Assembly (NCBI GenBank): GCA_013695295.1
Contig: JACDAS010000092.1
Location: forward strand, 1 to 12,807
Reading direction: 5' to 3'
From: Actinomycetota bacterium
GTDB lineage: Bacteria; Actinomycetota; Thermoleophilia; Gaiellales; Gaiellaceae
DNA: 12,807 bases
Part shown: positions 6,151 through 12,807 of the stretch, in pieces
How positions within the stretch are numbered: the stretch's first letter is position 1
Layout: every line of letters starts with the position of its first letter
Program-made: the position numbers and the translations under genes
The notes under the pieces: generated by a model
Database searches by the model: none
What the model was told of the DNA's origin: nothing
The model's input: the letters and a program-made list of their open reading frames with translations, nothing else

Positions 6151-6927
6151 ATGAGGATCCTCTTCCTCGCCGACGTGTTCGGCTCCCCCGGCCGGCGCGC
6201 GGTCGAGGCACGCCTGCCCGCGGTCCGCGCGGAGCTCGGGGTCGACTTCTGCGTCGTGAACGGCGAGAACGCGGCCGACGGCGCCGGCCTGACACCGAAG
6301 CTCGCCGACAAGCTTCTGGCGGCGGGAGCGGACGTCATCACACTCGGAAACCACGTCTGGCGCCGCAAGGAGCTGGCGCCCTACCTCGCGGGCTCGGCGC
6401 GTGTGATCCGCCCGGCGAACCTCGGCCGGGAGGCGCCGGGATCCGGGCTGGCGTTTGCTCCGGCGGCCGGGGGCGGCGAGGTGGCTGTCGCGAATCTGCT
6501 CGGCTCGCTCTTTCTCGCGCCCGCCGTGAGTCCATTCGAGATCGTCGACGACCTCGTCGAGCGCGCCCGTCAGCGGACGCCGGCCGTCGTCGTCGACTTC
6601 CACGCCGAGGCGACGAGCGAGAAGGTCGCGCTCGCCCGCTGGCTCGACGGCCGCGTGACGGCCGTGATCGGCACCCACACGCACGTTCAGACCGCCGACG
6701 CCCGCGTGCTCCCCGGCGGGACGGCCGCGATCACCGACGCGGGGATGACGGGCCCCCACGACTCGGTCATCGGGGTCGAGGCGGAGCTCGCGATCCGGCG
6801 CATGCGGACCGGGATGCCGGTGCAGTTCAGGCCGGCCGAGGGGGAGGTTCGGCTCGAGGGCGTCGTCGTCGACTGTGGCGCGGACGGCAGTGCGCCCGCC
6901 TGCGAGGCGCTGCGGATCCAGGCGTAG
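6151..6927 (+). CDS. YmdB-type metallophosphoesterase (TIGR00282 family)
   Basis: The 258-residue length fits YmdB-type phosphodiesterases, dinuclear metal enzymes that hydrolyse 2',3'-cyclic nucleotides or cyclic AMP in characterised members. Metal ligands and catalytic residues appear in order: Asp8 in FLADVFGSPGRR, Glu39-Asn40 in VVNGENAADG, Asn67-His68 in TLGNHVW, His151 in VVDFHAEATSEK, and His176/His178 in GTHTHVQTAD. The TDAGMTGPHDSVIG block is also characteristic. There is no signal peptide, so it is cytoplasmic. The start at 6151 has only a weak GAGCGG ahead, and reading probably continues from the upstream gene. In vivo substrate is not shown by sequence. No strong terminator is seen in the 39 bases before the convergent gene, only a short GC stem at 6950-6961. 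Confidence 0.93.
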   Translation: MRILFLADVFGSPGRRAVEARLPAVRAELGVDFCVVNGENAADGAGLTPKLADKLLAAGADVITLGNHVWRRKELAPYLAGSARVIRPANLGREAPGSGLAFAPAAGGGEVAVANLLGSLFLAPAVSPFEIVDDLVERARQRTPAVVVDFHAEATSEKVALARWLDGRVTAVIGTHTHVQTADARVLPGGTAAITDAGMTGPHDSVIGVEAELAIRRMRTGMPVQFRPAEGEVRLEGVVVDCGADGSAPACEALRIQA

Positions 6928-6966
6928 CTGCCCCGCGTCCGGGAGGCGAGCCGCGAGCGGCGGGCG

Positions 6967-8247
6967 CTACGCCCGACTTGCCGACGCGGGCCGGGAGGTG
7001 GATCGACCCTGCCCCGGCCAGAGCAGCACCGCGAGCAGTCCGACGAGCGCCGCGTCGCGCGCGACGACACCCCACGACGCCCAGGCGTCGAACTCGAGCG
7101 CGAGCTCCCAGTAACGGGCCGGAAACCACGTCTGCGTGAGGACGAGCGCGACGGCGAGCACCCCGGTCGCGGCCACCCCTCGCCGGCCGCGCACGAGCGG
7201 CACCAGCGGCACGAGCCAGATCAGGAACTGCGGCGAGAGCACCTTGCCGAGCGCGACGAAGGCGCAGATCGACCCGACACTGGCCAGCACGAGCCGTTCG
7301 CGCTCCGCCGGGCCGCGGGCAAACCACACCCAGATGCCGATCAGCACAGAAGCCTGGGCCACGGTCAGCACCACGGCAAGCGTGGCCGGCGCCGCTCCGA
7401 CGAGATTCTGGGAGCCGTGGCCCGACTCCATCTCGAGCCCGAGCCCGAACAGCTGGTGAGCGGCGAGCAGGAAAGCCGAGCCGAGGCTCTCGATCTGCAG
7501 CGGGCGCTCGGCCTGACCGCCGAGGCTCGAGGCGACGCCGCCAGGCGCGAGCACGAGGAACGGGGCGAAGCAGAGCAGGGCGACCGCCGCGCAGACACAA
7601 CCGCACACCCCCGCCTCTCGCCGTCCGTGGCGCCGCCAGACGTACGCGAGTGCGACGGGAAGGAGGACAACCGGGTAGATCTTCGTGGCGGCCGCGAGGC
7701 CCAGCGCGCCGAAGCCGAGCCGCTCGCGACCGGAGACGAGCGCTGCGAGGACGGCGACTGTCAGCGCGGCGGGCCAGAGGTCGAAGCGCGTCAGCACGAC
7801 CGAGCCGATCAGGAGGGGCGACACGGCCGCGAAGCCGACGGCGGTTCCGAGACGCCGCCGGTCTGCACCGAGAGCGTCGAGCGTCAGGAGCATCAGCCCG
7901 AGCGCGCCCGCCCCGCAGAGCCACATCAACACTTCGAACGCACGCTCGTACGCCTCCAGGTCGCCGGCCTCCCCGCGGGCGAGCGAGGGAACAAGGAACG
8001 CCGGCAGCGCCCCCGGTGGGTACTCGACGGCGAAGTCGCGGTAGGGCACCGCGCCGCCGGCCATCGCGTCTCCGTAGCGCTGGTAGACCGGGGTGTCGAT
8101 CACCTGGTCGCGCGAGAAGAAGCCGACGTGGAGGAGGCTCCAGGCGCCGAGGAAGAGCGCGAGCGCGAGCAGCGTGACGAGCGCTGCCCGGCCCGGCTCA
8201 ACCGGCCGCGACCAGCTCTCTTGACGCGCGCTCACGAGCGGGGACAA
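6967..8247 (-). CDS. GT87-family polytopic mannosyltransferase-like protein
   Basis: The 426-residue protein has about nine to eleven hydrophobic membrane segments. Its first extracytoplasmic loop reads RDQVIDTPVYQRYGDAMAGG then PYRDFAVEYPPGA (about 47-80), the pattern of GT87 (DUF2029/PimE-like) GT-C enzymes that use polyprenyl-phosphate sugars; Asp51 and Asp60 are candidate catalytic or donor-binding acids. TRFDLWPA (about 153-160), ATKIYP (187-192) and KVLSPQFLIWLVPLVPL near the C-terminus also fit. The start is TTG at 8247 or GTG at 8235, both overlapping the upstream GT-C gene (50 or 38 bases), so it is co-transcribed. It probably transfers a sugar from a lipid carrier at the outer membrane face. 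Acceptor and sugar are unknown. Confidence 0.88.
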   Translation of the reverse strand: MSPLVSARQESWSRPVEPGRAALVTLLALALFLGAWSLLHVGFFSRDQVIDTPVYQRYGDAMAGGAVPYRDFAVEYPPGALPAFLVPSLARGEAGDLEAYERAFEVLMWLCGAGALGLMLLTLDALGADRRRLGTAVGFAAVSPLLIGSVVLTRFDLWPAALTVAVLAALVSGRERLGFGALGLAAATKIYPVVLLPVALAYVWRRHGRREAGVCGCVCAAVALLCFAPFLVLAPGGVASSLGGQAERPLQIESLGSAFLLAAHQLFGLGLEMESGHGSQNLVGAAPATLAVVLTVAQASVLIGIWVWFARGPAERERLVLASVGSICAFVALGKVLSPQFLIWLVPLVPLVRGRRGVAATGVLAVALVLTQTWFPARYWELALEFDAWASWGVVARDAALVGLLAVLLWPGQGRSTSRPASASRA

Positions 8248-9994
8248 CCGCCTCGGCGCGGCGGGGCGCGGGCACCGACGCGAGCGCCACGAAGGCGGCG
8301 AACGGGAAGAACCACGGGATGTAGAGGTAGAACCAGTGCGTCAGCACGAGCTGAAAGCCCATCAGCAGGGCGGCCGTCAGTGCCGCGAGCTGCAGGGGGT
8401 TCTTGCGTCTGGGAAAGAACCCGACCGTGGCCGCGGCCGCCACCAGGAGCCCCTGGAGAACGCGCTGCACCACGTGGAGATCCGGGATCCCGCGCGCGTG
8501 GTACTGCCCCCAGTCCCAGAGCGAGAACGGCGAGTCGCGGCCGAGCTGCCAGCCGATCGTCCGGTCCCAGAAGACCCGGGCGGCGTGGATCGGGTTCGGC
8601 TCGAGGAAGAGGACGGAGAAACTCACGAGCGTCGCGAGGCAGAACGCGGCCGCGAAGGCGAGCTTGCGCCGGGGCGAGCGCAGCGAGTCGGGGTAGGAGA
8701 GCCAGAGCGGCACGAGCAGCAGCGCGGCGAACTTCGTCCAGCCCGCGAGCGCCGCGAACGCGCCGCGGCCGGGCGGCGAGGTGACGAGCCAGAAGCCGAA
8801 GATGAGGAAGGCCGGCAGGATCGCGTCGTTCGTGTTCGAGCTCGAGGCGTACTGGGTGAAGGGGTAGGCCGCCCAGGCGAACGCCAGCGTCGCCGCCAGC
8901 CGGTTGCCGCCGAAACGCCTCCCGACGAGCGCAAGACCGGCGATGCAGAGGAGGTCGAAGAGGATCGAGGTCAGGTGCACCGCGGGCAGACTGTCCCAGT
9001 CTCCATCCCAGCCGAGGATCCAGTAGCCGGGCAGGTAGGAGAGGTAGGCCACGGGCCCGTACGTGTCGCCGCGGTCATTCGACGACTCGCAGCGGCCGTT
9101 CGTCTGGATGCGCTTGCGCGTCTCCCCGTCGCGGTCGGCCTCGCCGCACGGCTTCAGGTCTCCCTGGGTGGGGAAGTTGCCGTAGGGGGATTCCCCGTGC
9201 GAGATCCGGTGGGCGCCGATTACCCCGGAGTAACCGACATCGATCACGTTCGAGGCCCTCACGTTGAGGCCGACGCGGAAGCCGGCCAGGAAGACCGTCG
9301 CCGCGGCCAGCAACCAGATCGGCCACACCGGGACGACGGCGCGCCCGCGGGTCCCGCGGACCCCCACCCACGCGGCCCGCCCGATCAGGTACAGGAGCGG
9401 GGGGTACACGAGCGGGATGGCGGTGAAGACGTCGCCGCGGTTGAAGAACCAGAGGCTGACCGAGAAGGAGAGCAGAGCGAGCAGATCGAGATTCCGCAGC
9501 GAGAGCGGCCGCCTGAGGTCGGCCAGCCCGAGCAGGAAGGCCGCACAGAAGGCGAGCCAGACGTAGGGGCTGTTGATCTTCTTGCCGCCGAAGGCCCCGT
9601 CGTAGCCGCGCGCCATCTTCCACGCGACCTGGGGCCCGGTCCAGGCCTCCGTGACGAGGGCGCTCTCGTCGGCGACCCGTCCGAGGGCGATCTGGCCCGC
9701 CTGCCCCCACCACACCTTCACGGTCCAGTCCCGGTACGTCCGGTCGTAGGTCGCGTCGGTGATCCGTCCCTTGACCGGGTAGCGCTCGAGCCAGTCGGCG
9801 ACCTTGCGCTCGGCGAGGAGGATCCGTGTCGCCCGCTGCTTGGTCAGGCGCGGCTTCTCGAACGCGGGGACGAACGGGATCTCGACGATGCGTCCGCGCT
9901 CGTCGTAGACCGGCCGCTCGGGCTGGGCGGCAGCAGCTGCGGCCGGCGAGAGAGCGAGCGCTCCGGCGACGACGGCGACTGCGCGCCAGCTCAT
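8198..9994 (-). CDS. PepSY-like domain fused to GT-C-type membrane glycosyltransferase
   Basis: The ATG at 9992-9994 lies seven bases after a TAACCT element. The 598-residue product begins with a signal peptide (cleavage near AAAAAA-QP, about residue 23). Residues about 50-122 are exported and resemble PepSY-like repeats: helix ATRILLAERKVADWLERYP, then strands DRTYRDWTVKVWW and GRVADESALVTEAWTG. From about 145 there are roughly ten to eleven membrane segments. The block NVIDVGYSGVIGAHRISHG (249-267), then SPYGNFP and a DTYGPVAYLSYLPGYW block (310-324), resemble the acidic first loop of GT-C enzymes. Cys283 and Cys302 in that loop could form a disulfide. The donor or acceptor is unknown; it heads a two-gene unit with the GT87 gene. 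The glycosyltransferase role is inferred, not proven. Confidence 0.75.
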   Translation of the reverse strand: MSWRAVAVVAGALALSPAAAAAAQPERPVYDERGRIVEIPFVPAFEKPRLTKQRATRILLAERKVADWLERYPVKGRITDATYDRTYRDWTVKVWWGQAGQIALGRVADESALVTEAWTGPQVAWKMARGYDGAFGGKKINSPYVWLAFCAAFLLGLADLRRPLSLRNLDLLALLSFSVSLWFFNRGDVFTAIPLVYPPLLYLIGRAAWVGVRGTRGRAVVPVWPIWLLAAATVFLAGFRVGLNVRASNVIDVGYSGVIGAHRISHGESPYGNFPTQGDLKPCGEADRDGETRKRIQTNGRCESSNDRGDTYGPVAYLSYLPGYWILGWDGDWDSLPAVHLTSILFDLLCIAGLALVGRRFGGNRLAATLAFAWAAYPFTQYASSSNTNDAILPAFLIFGFWLVTSPPGRGAFAALAGWTKFAALLLVPLWLSYPDSLRSPRRKLAFAAAFCLATLVSFSVLFLEPNPIHAARVFWDRTIGWQLGRDSPFSLWDWGQYHARGIPDLHVVQRVLQGLLVAAAATVGFFPRRKNPLQLAALTAALLMGFQLVLTHWFYLYIPWFFPFAAFVALASVPAPRRAEAVVPARERASRELVAAG

Positions 9995-10001
9995 CGCGGT
10001 C

Positions 10002-10007
10002 AGGTTA
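10002..10007 (-). promoter_or_regulatory. -10 element for the GT-C gene (leaderless type)
   Basis: TAACCT on the minus strand fits TANNNT and stands exactly seven bases before the ATG at 9994, as at 5173 and 5327. The -35 region is not convincing. It lies in the 64-base gap after the GtrA gene, the largest gap in the right block. The gap also contains a five-base inverted repeat GGTGC (10034-10038) / GCACC (10055-10059) overlapping the GtrA stop codon. Confidence 0.45.
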
Positions 10008-10058
10008 GATGGTTGGTCTGGGACATCCCTGGGGGTGCGCCAATTTCCGAGCAAGCAC

Positions 10059-10565
10059 CTAGCGGCGTCCGAAGCTCCACAGCCTGTTGCCGACGAAGTT
10101 GAGCGGCGTCACGAGGATGATCGCGAGCGCCTGGGCCGGCACCTTGCCCATCCCGGCGGCCACGAGGCCGCGCAGCACGAGGAGGTTCGCGCCCAGAGCG
10201 ACGAGGGAGACGACCAGGAAGCGGAGGCCCTGGTAGGCGACGTGGCCGCGGCGCCCGCGGAAGGTCCAGAGCCGGTTCCAGGTGTAGTTGCTCGTCACCG
10301 CCACCAGGAACGAGCACGCCGCCGCGGCCAGGTAGTGCAGGTCGGCGCCGTGCAGGAGCGCGATGTAGACCGCGAGGTTGACGAGGTAGCCGCTTGCTCC
10401 GACGGTGCAGAACTTCCCCAGCTCGAGCCAGTTGTGGGGCCTTCTGAGCGCGCGGCCGGCCCGCGTCCGCGCGAGCGTCGTCGCCGTCGAGACTGCGGGA
10501 GAGGAGCGCGCCACGGGCCGCGGCGAGCCTAGCAGCGCCGTCTGCGAGCCCAGGGCGTGAGCCAC
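10059..10565 (-). CDS. GtrA-family membrane protein
   Basis: The 168-residue product has four predicted membrane segments (about 49-71, 78-95, 113-135, 142-160). It carries the family's two related motifs at the ends of helix pairs, NYTWNRLWTF (93-102) and NFVGNRLWSF (156-165). GtrA-like proteins are thought to flip or help present polyprenyl-phosphate-linked sugars. The company of two GT-C enzymes downstream fits that role. The GTG at 10563-10565 starts six bases after the methyltransferase stop. GTG at 10514 is an alternative that would remove 17 residues of an unusually long N-terminal tail. A Shine-Dalgarno site is not clear for either start. Confidence 0.92.
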   Translation of the reverse strand: MAHALGSQTALLGSPRPVARSSPAVSTATTLARTRAGRALRRPHNWLELGKFCTVGASGYLVNLAVYIALLHGADLHYLAAAACSFLVAVTSNYTWNRLWTFRGRRGHVAYQGLRFLVVSLVALGANLLVLRGLVAAGMGKVPAQALAIILVTPLNFVGNRLWSFGRR

Positions 10566-10571
10566 GCTCGT

Positions 10572-11219
10572 TCAATCGTCGAAGCCCTCAACGCCGAGGA
10601 GGGGCACGAAGCGGCACGGCACCGAGCTCACCGTGGCCGGGCCCTCCGGGCTCCGCACGACGAGCTGGAGTCGCTGGCCGAAGCGGTCGCCGACCGGGAC
10701 GACGAGTCGCCCGCGGGGCACGAGCTGCTCGTAGAGCGTCTGCGGCAAGGCGGGCGCCGCCGCGGCGACCGCGATCGCGGCGAACGGGGCGTGCTCGGGA
10801 AGCCCGAGGGTGCCGTCGCCGACGTGGACCCGTACCTGCCCGGCACCGGCGGCTTGGAGGTTCGCCCGCGCACGCTCGGCGAGCTCTCCGATCCGCTCGA
10901 TCGTGTGGACCTCCGCGGCCAGCTCGGCGAGGACGGCCGCCTGGTAGCCGGAGCCCGTGCCGACGTCGAGCACCCGCTCGGTTCCCGTGAGCGCGAGCGC
11001 CTCGCAGATCCGGGCGACCATGTACGGCTGCGAGATCGTCTGGCCCGAGCCGAGCGGGAGCGCCGCGTCGTCGTGAGCATGCTCGCGGAGGCGCTCCGGA
11101 ACGAAGAGCTCGCGTGGGACGCGCTCCATCGCCCGGAGGACCCGCTCGTCCACGACGTCCCGCGCGCGCAGCTGGCCGTCGACCATCGCGCGGCGGGCTG
11201 CACTGGAGTCAGGCGGCAC
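10572..11219 (-). CDS. pcm: Protein-L-isoaspartate O-methyltransferase
   Basis: This enzyme methylates isoaspartyl residues in damaged proteins using S-adenosylmethionine. With GTG at 11217-11219 it has 215 residues, normal length, and overlaps the upstream phosphodiesterase stop by 11 bases. ATG at 11186 gives 204 residues and is the other reasonable start, because conserved homology begins at MVDGQLRARDV. Family landmarks are RVLRAMERVPRELFVPE, the active-site segment GSGQTISQPYMVA (57-69) and AdoMet motif I VLDVGTGSGYQ (83-93). AAIAVAAAAPALPQTLYEQL and GRLVVPVG further along are also typical. It is cytoplasmic, although flanked by envelope genes, so the cluster probably shares transcription more than function. 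Confidence 0.94.
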   Translation of the reverse strand: MPPDSSAARRAMVDGQLRARDVVDERVLRAMERVPRELFVPERLREHAHDDAALPLGSGQTISQPYMVARICEALALTGTERVLDVGTGSGYQAAVLAELAAEVHTIERIGELAERARANLQAAGAGQVRVHVGDGTLGLPEHAPFAAIAVAAAAPALPQTLYEQLVPRGRLVVPVGDRFGQRLQLVVRSPEGPATVSSVPCRFVPLLGVEGFDD

Positions 11220-12600
11220 CGGCGGCGACGGGTAGCACGGCGTACGGGGGCAGCGCGACGCCGAAGTGGGAGAGGATGGCCGGGGCGAGGTCGACGATGC
11301 TCCGTGGCTCCGCCTCGATCCCGACCGTGAGGATCGGCACCTCCGAGTCGGCGGTCGTAAGCGACCCGTGACTTCCCCCGCCGGCGTGATGGCTGCCGGC
11401 GAGGTCGGCGAACTCCGCCCCCGGCGCGGCCGAGACGAGCACGTCGCCGGCGTTCGGATTCGCGAGCGCCGCCCAGGCGCGGGCGAATCCGTCGGGATGG
11501 CCGAGGAGGGAGCCGTCGCCCTCGACGCTCCAGCCGTCCACCGCGGGCCGGAAGCGAACCTCCTCACCCTCGCGCCGGGCGACCGCCCCGCCGTCCTCCG
11601 GAAACAGAACCACCTCGGCGGCCTCCTCGGAGTCGAGGCGCTCGGCGAGCGCGCGAACGCCGAGCGGGCAGCGGGGAGACCGGTAGAGCATCGCGGCGCG
11701 GTTCGAGGCCGTGACCACCAGGTCGGCGCGAGCCTCCGCGCCCCGACGATGGAGGCTGAGGTCGGCGAACCGCTCCTGGAGGACGACGCCTCGCTCGACC
11801 CGGCTCTGGCCGTGGTCGGAGCAGAGGAGGACGGCGTAGCGCTCGAGGAACTCCTCCGGGCCACCCGCGGCCGCCAGGAGGGACGCGATCGCACTGTCCG
11901 CGACGGCAAGCGCGTCGCCGGCTCCCTCCGGGCCGAGCGCGTGGGACGCGAGGTCGTAGTCCGAGAGGTAGTAGGTGAGGAAGTCGAAGCCGTCGCGCGT
12001 CACGAGCCAGCGACCGGCCGCGGCGGCATACGCGTCGACCGAGCCTGCCGAGCGGTTCCGCACGGCGAACGGCGCACCGGTCACGTCCGACTCGAACAGG
12101 CTGTAGTAGAAGAATCGACGCGGCCCGAAGGCGGGCGGGGTGAGCCCTGGGACGGTCGGTAGATGGCGGGTGCGCCCGCGGTAGCAGGTGACGTTGATCG
12201 CGGCGGGCACGAGACCGGCGTCGTCGAGCGCCTCGTAGACGGTGACCGCCCGGCTGGAGAGGTGCCGCTCGTTCAGGGTGAAGATCGTGTCCCGGAGCGA
12301 GCGCAGAGCGCCTGCGGTGAGCACCGCCCCGAGCGAGGAGCCGTACTCGACGATCCTGGCCTCCGTACGGTCGTACCAGACGAGGTGCGGGATCCCGTGG
12401 ACGTCGGGATGGGAGCCGGTGGCGATCGAGGACATGCAGACCGGCGTCAGCGACGGGAAGGTCGAGACCCCGCGCCGGTAGCTGCCGTGCTCCGCGAGGA
12501 AGGTCAGCGCGGGCGCGCGGGCATCTCCCACCGCCGCCTCGAAGACGTCCGGGGTCAGACCGTCGACGACGATCAGGACGAGAGGCTTCCGCGTTCTCAC
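11209..12600 (-). CDS. Type I phosphodiesterase / nucleotide pyrophosphatase family protein
   Basis: This is an alkaline-phosphatase-superfamily hydrolase of 463 residues from GTG at 12598-12600. An ATG at 12645 is possible but would overlap the upstream gene by 32 bases and add an atypical tail. Metal-site landmarks in order are Asp13 in VLIVVDGLTPD, the nucleophile block STFPSLTP with Thr47, YDLASHALGPEG with Asp216 and His220, CSDHGQSR with Asp262-His263, and GGSHGS near residue 411. That set fits the NPP/PglZ-type phosphodiesterase fold with two zinc ions. There is no signal peptide or membrane segment, so it looks cytoplasmic. The substrate is unknown; a nucleotide-like or phosphodiester metabolite is inferred from the family. 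Confidence 0.9.
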   Translation of the reverse strand: MRTRKPLVLIVVDGLTPDVFEAAVGDARAPALTFLAEHGSYRRGVSTFPSLTPVCMSSIATGSHPDVHGIPHLVWYDRTEARIVEYGSSLGAVLTAGALRSLRDTIFTLNERHLSSRAVTVYEALDDAGLVPAAINVTCYRGRTRHLPTVPGLTPPAFGPRRFFYYSLFESDVTGAPFAVRNRSAGSVDAYAAAAGRWLVTRDGFDFLTYYLSDYDLASHALGPEGAGDALAVADSAIASLLAAAGGPEEFLERYAVLLCSDHGQSRVERGVVLQERFADLSLHRRGAEARADLVVTASNRAAMLYRSPRCPLGVRALAERLDSEEAAEVVLFPEDGGAVARREGEEVRFRPAVDGWSVEGDGSLLGHPDGFARAWAALANPNAGDVLVSAAPGAEFADLAGSHHAGGGSHGSLTTADSEVPILTVGIEAEPRSIVDLAPAILSHFGVALPPYAVLPVAAGAA

Positions 12601-12613
12601 GCCGTCGTGACGG

Positions 12614-12807
12614 TCAGTCCCGCGCGAGGATGCGCAGCCCCGCATACCGCTCCCCGGAGCGGCGGCGCAGCCGGGCGCCGAGCACCGGCAGGAGCGCCGC
12701 CTCGACGAAGCCGGCCACGGGGACCAACGCCAGCACGGAGACGGCGAGGCCAGCGAGCACGAAGAGCGCCGCCGTCCCCGCCCGCGTCCCGCCGCGGCGC
12801 AGAGTGC
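12614..12807 (-). CDS. C-terminal fragment of a membrane protein (gene runs off window)
   Basis: An open frame enters from the right edge and ends at TGA 12614-12616, leaving 63 complete codons. A basic stretch (TLRRGGTRAG) leads into a hydrophobic segment (AALFVLAGLAVSVLALVPV, about 12-30), then FVEAALLPVLGARLRRR and a short tail GERYAGLRILARD. The pattern is that of the last helix and cytoplasmic tail of an integral membrane protein. It vaguely recalls EI24/CysZ-like proteins but there is too little to assign. Thirteen bases separate it from the phosphodiesterase GTG, so the two are probably one transcript. Confidence 0.62.
   Translation of the reverse strand, partial: TLRRGGTRAGTAALFVLAGLAVSVLALVPVAGFVEAALLPVLGARLRRRSGERYAGLRILARD

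Noticed and set aside
6928..6966. Bidirectional terminator between the convergent genes
   Set aside because: Only a five-base GC stem with a two-base loop (6950-6961) and no T-run are present; this is too weak to call.
8336..10102. A 588-codon open frame on the plus strand opposite the GT-C gene
   Set aside because: Composition is charged and repetitive with no hydrophobic core, and the opposite strand encodes a convincing signal peptide and membrane helices. It is a GC-driven shadow.

Overview
This is a GC-rich, tightly packed bacterial window with three gene blocks. The composition, frequent GTG/TTG starts, scarcity of Shine-Dalgarno sites, apparently leaderless promoters and the gene families point to a high-GC actinobacterium. 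A deep lineage such as Thermoleophilia is my best guess; it is an inference from gene style, not from any marker search.

Left block (about 106-5165, minus strand): seven genes read right to left with no intergenic bases. They are a 46-residue small protein, an ABC-transporter ATPase, an ABC-2 type permease, hemB (porphobilinogen synthase), hemL (glutamate-1-semialdehyde aminomutase), a 183-residue protein with a prenyl-synthase-like segment, and a 55-residue single-pass membrane protein. Five of the six junctions are 4-base stop/start overlaps (TTGA, GTGA, GTGA, GTGA, ATGA); the sixth is a 20-base overlap. The layout ties two steps of tetrapyrrole synthesis to an exporter-type ABC system of unknown cargo. 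The ATPase has a glutamine where the H-loop histidine is expected. Beyond the last gene, bases 2-116 fold into three back-to-back hairpins, which form the most striking non-coding structure here.

Middle block (5340-6927, plus strand): a divergent promoter region of about 174 bases separates the left block from a two-gene plus-strand unit. This unit encodes a membrane-anchored protein with a degenerate LytM/M23 domain and a YmdB-type metallophosphoesterase (TIGR00282 family). Both sides of the divergent region carry a TANNNT element exactly 7 bases before an ATG, which is the arrangement expected of leaderless transcripts.

Right block (6967-12807, minus strand): a truncated membrane protein gene at the window edge, an alkaline-phosphatase-superfamily phosphodiesterase, a protein-L-isoaspartate O-methyltransferase, a GtrA-family membrane protein, a large GT-C-like membrane protein with an N-terminal PepSY-like domain, and a GT87-family mannosyltransferase-like protein. 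The GT-C gene has its own leaderless-type promoter. GtrA and two polytopic GT-C enzymes together suggest lipid-linked sugar transfer at the outer face of the membrane.

No tRNA, rRNA, CRISPR array, insertion sequence or integrase was seen. No non-coding stretch exceeds 300 bases. I found no clear multi-gene defence or mobile system. The best candidates for something undescribed are the triple-hairpin element, the heme/ABC operon with its atypical ATPase, and the PepSY-like/GT-C fusion.
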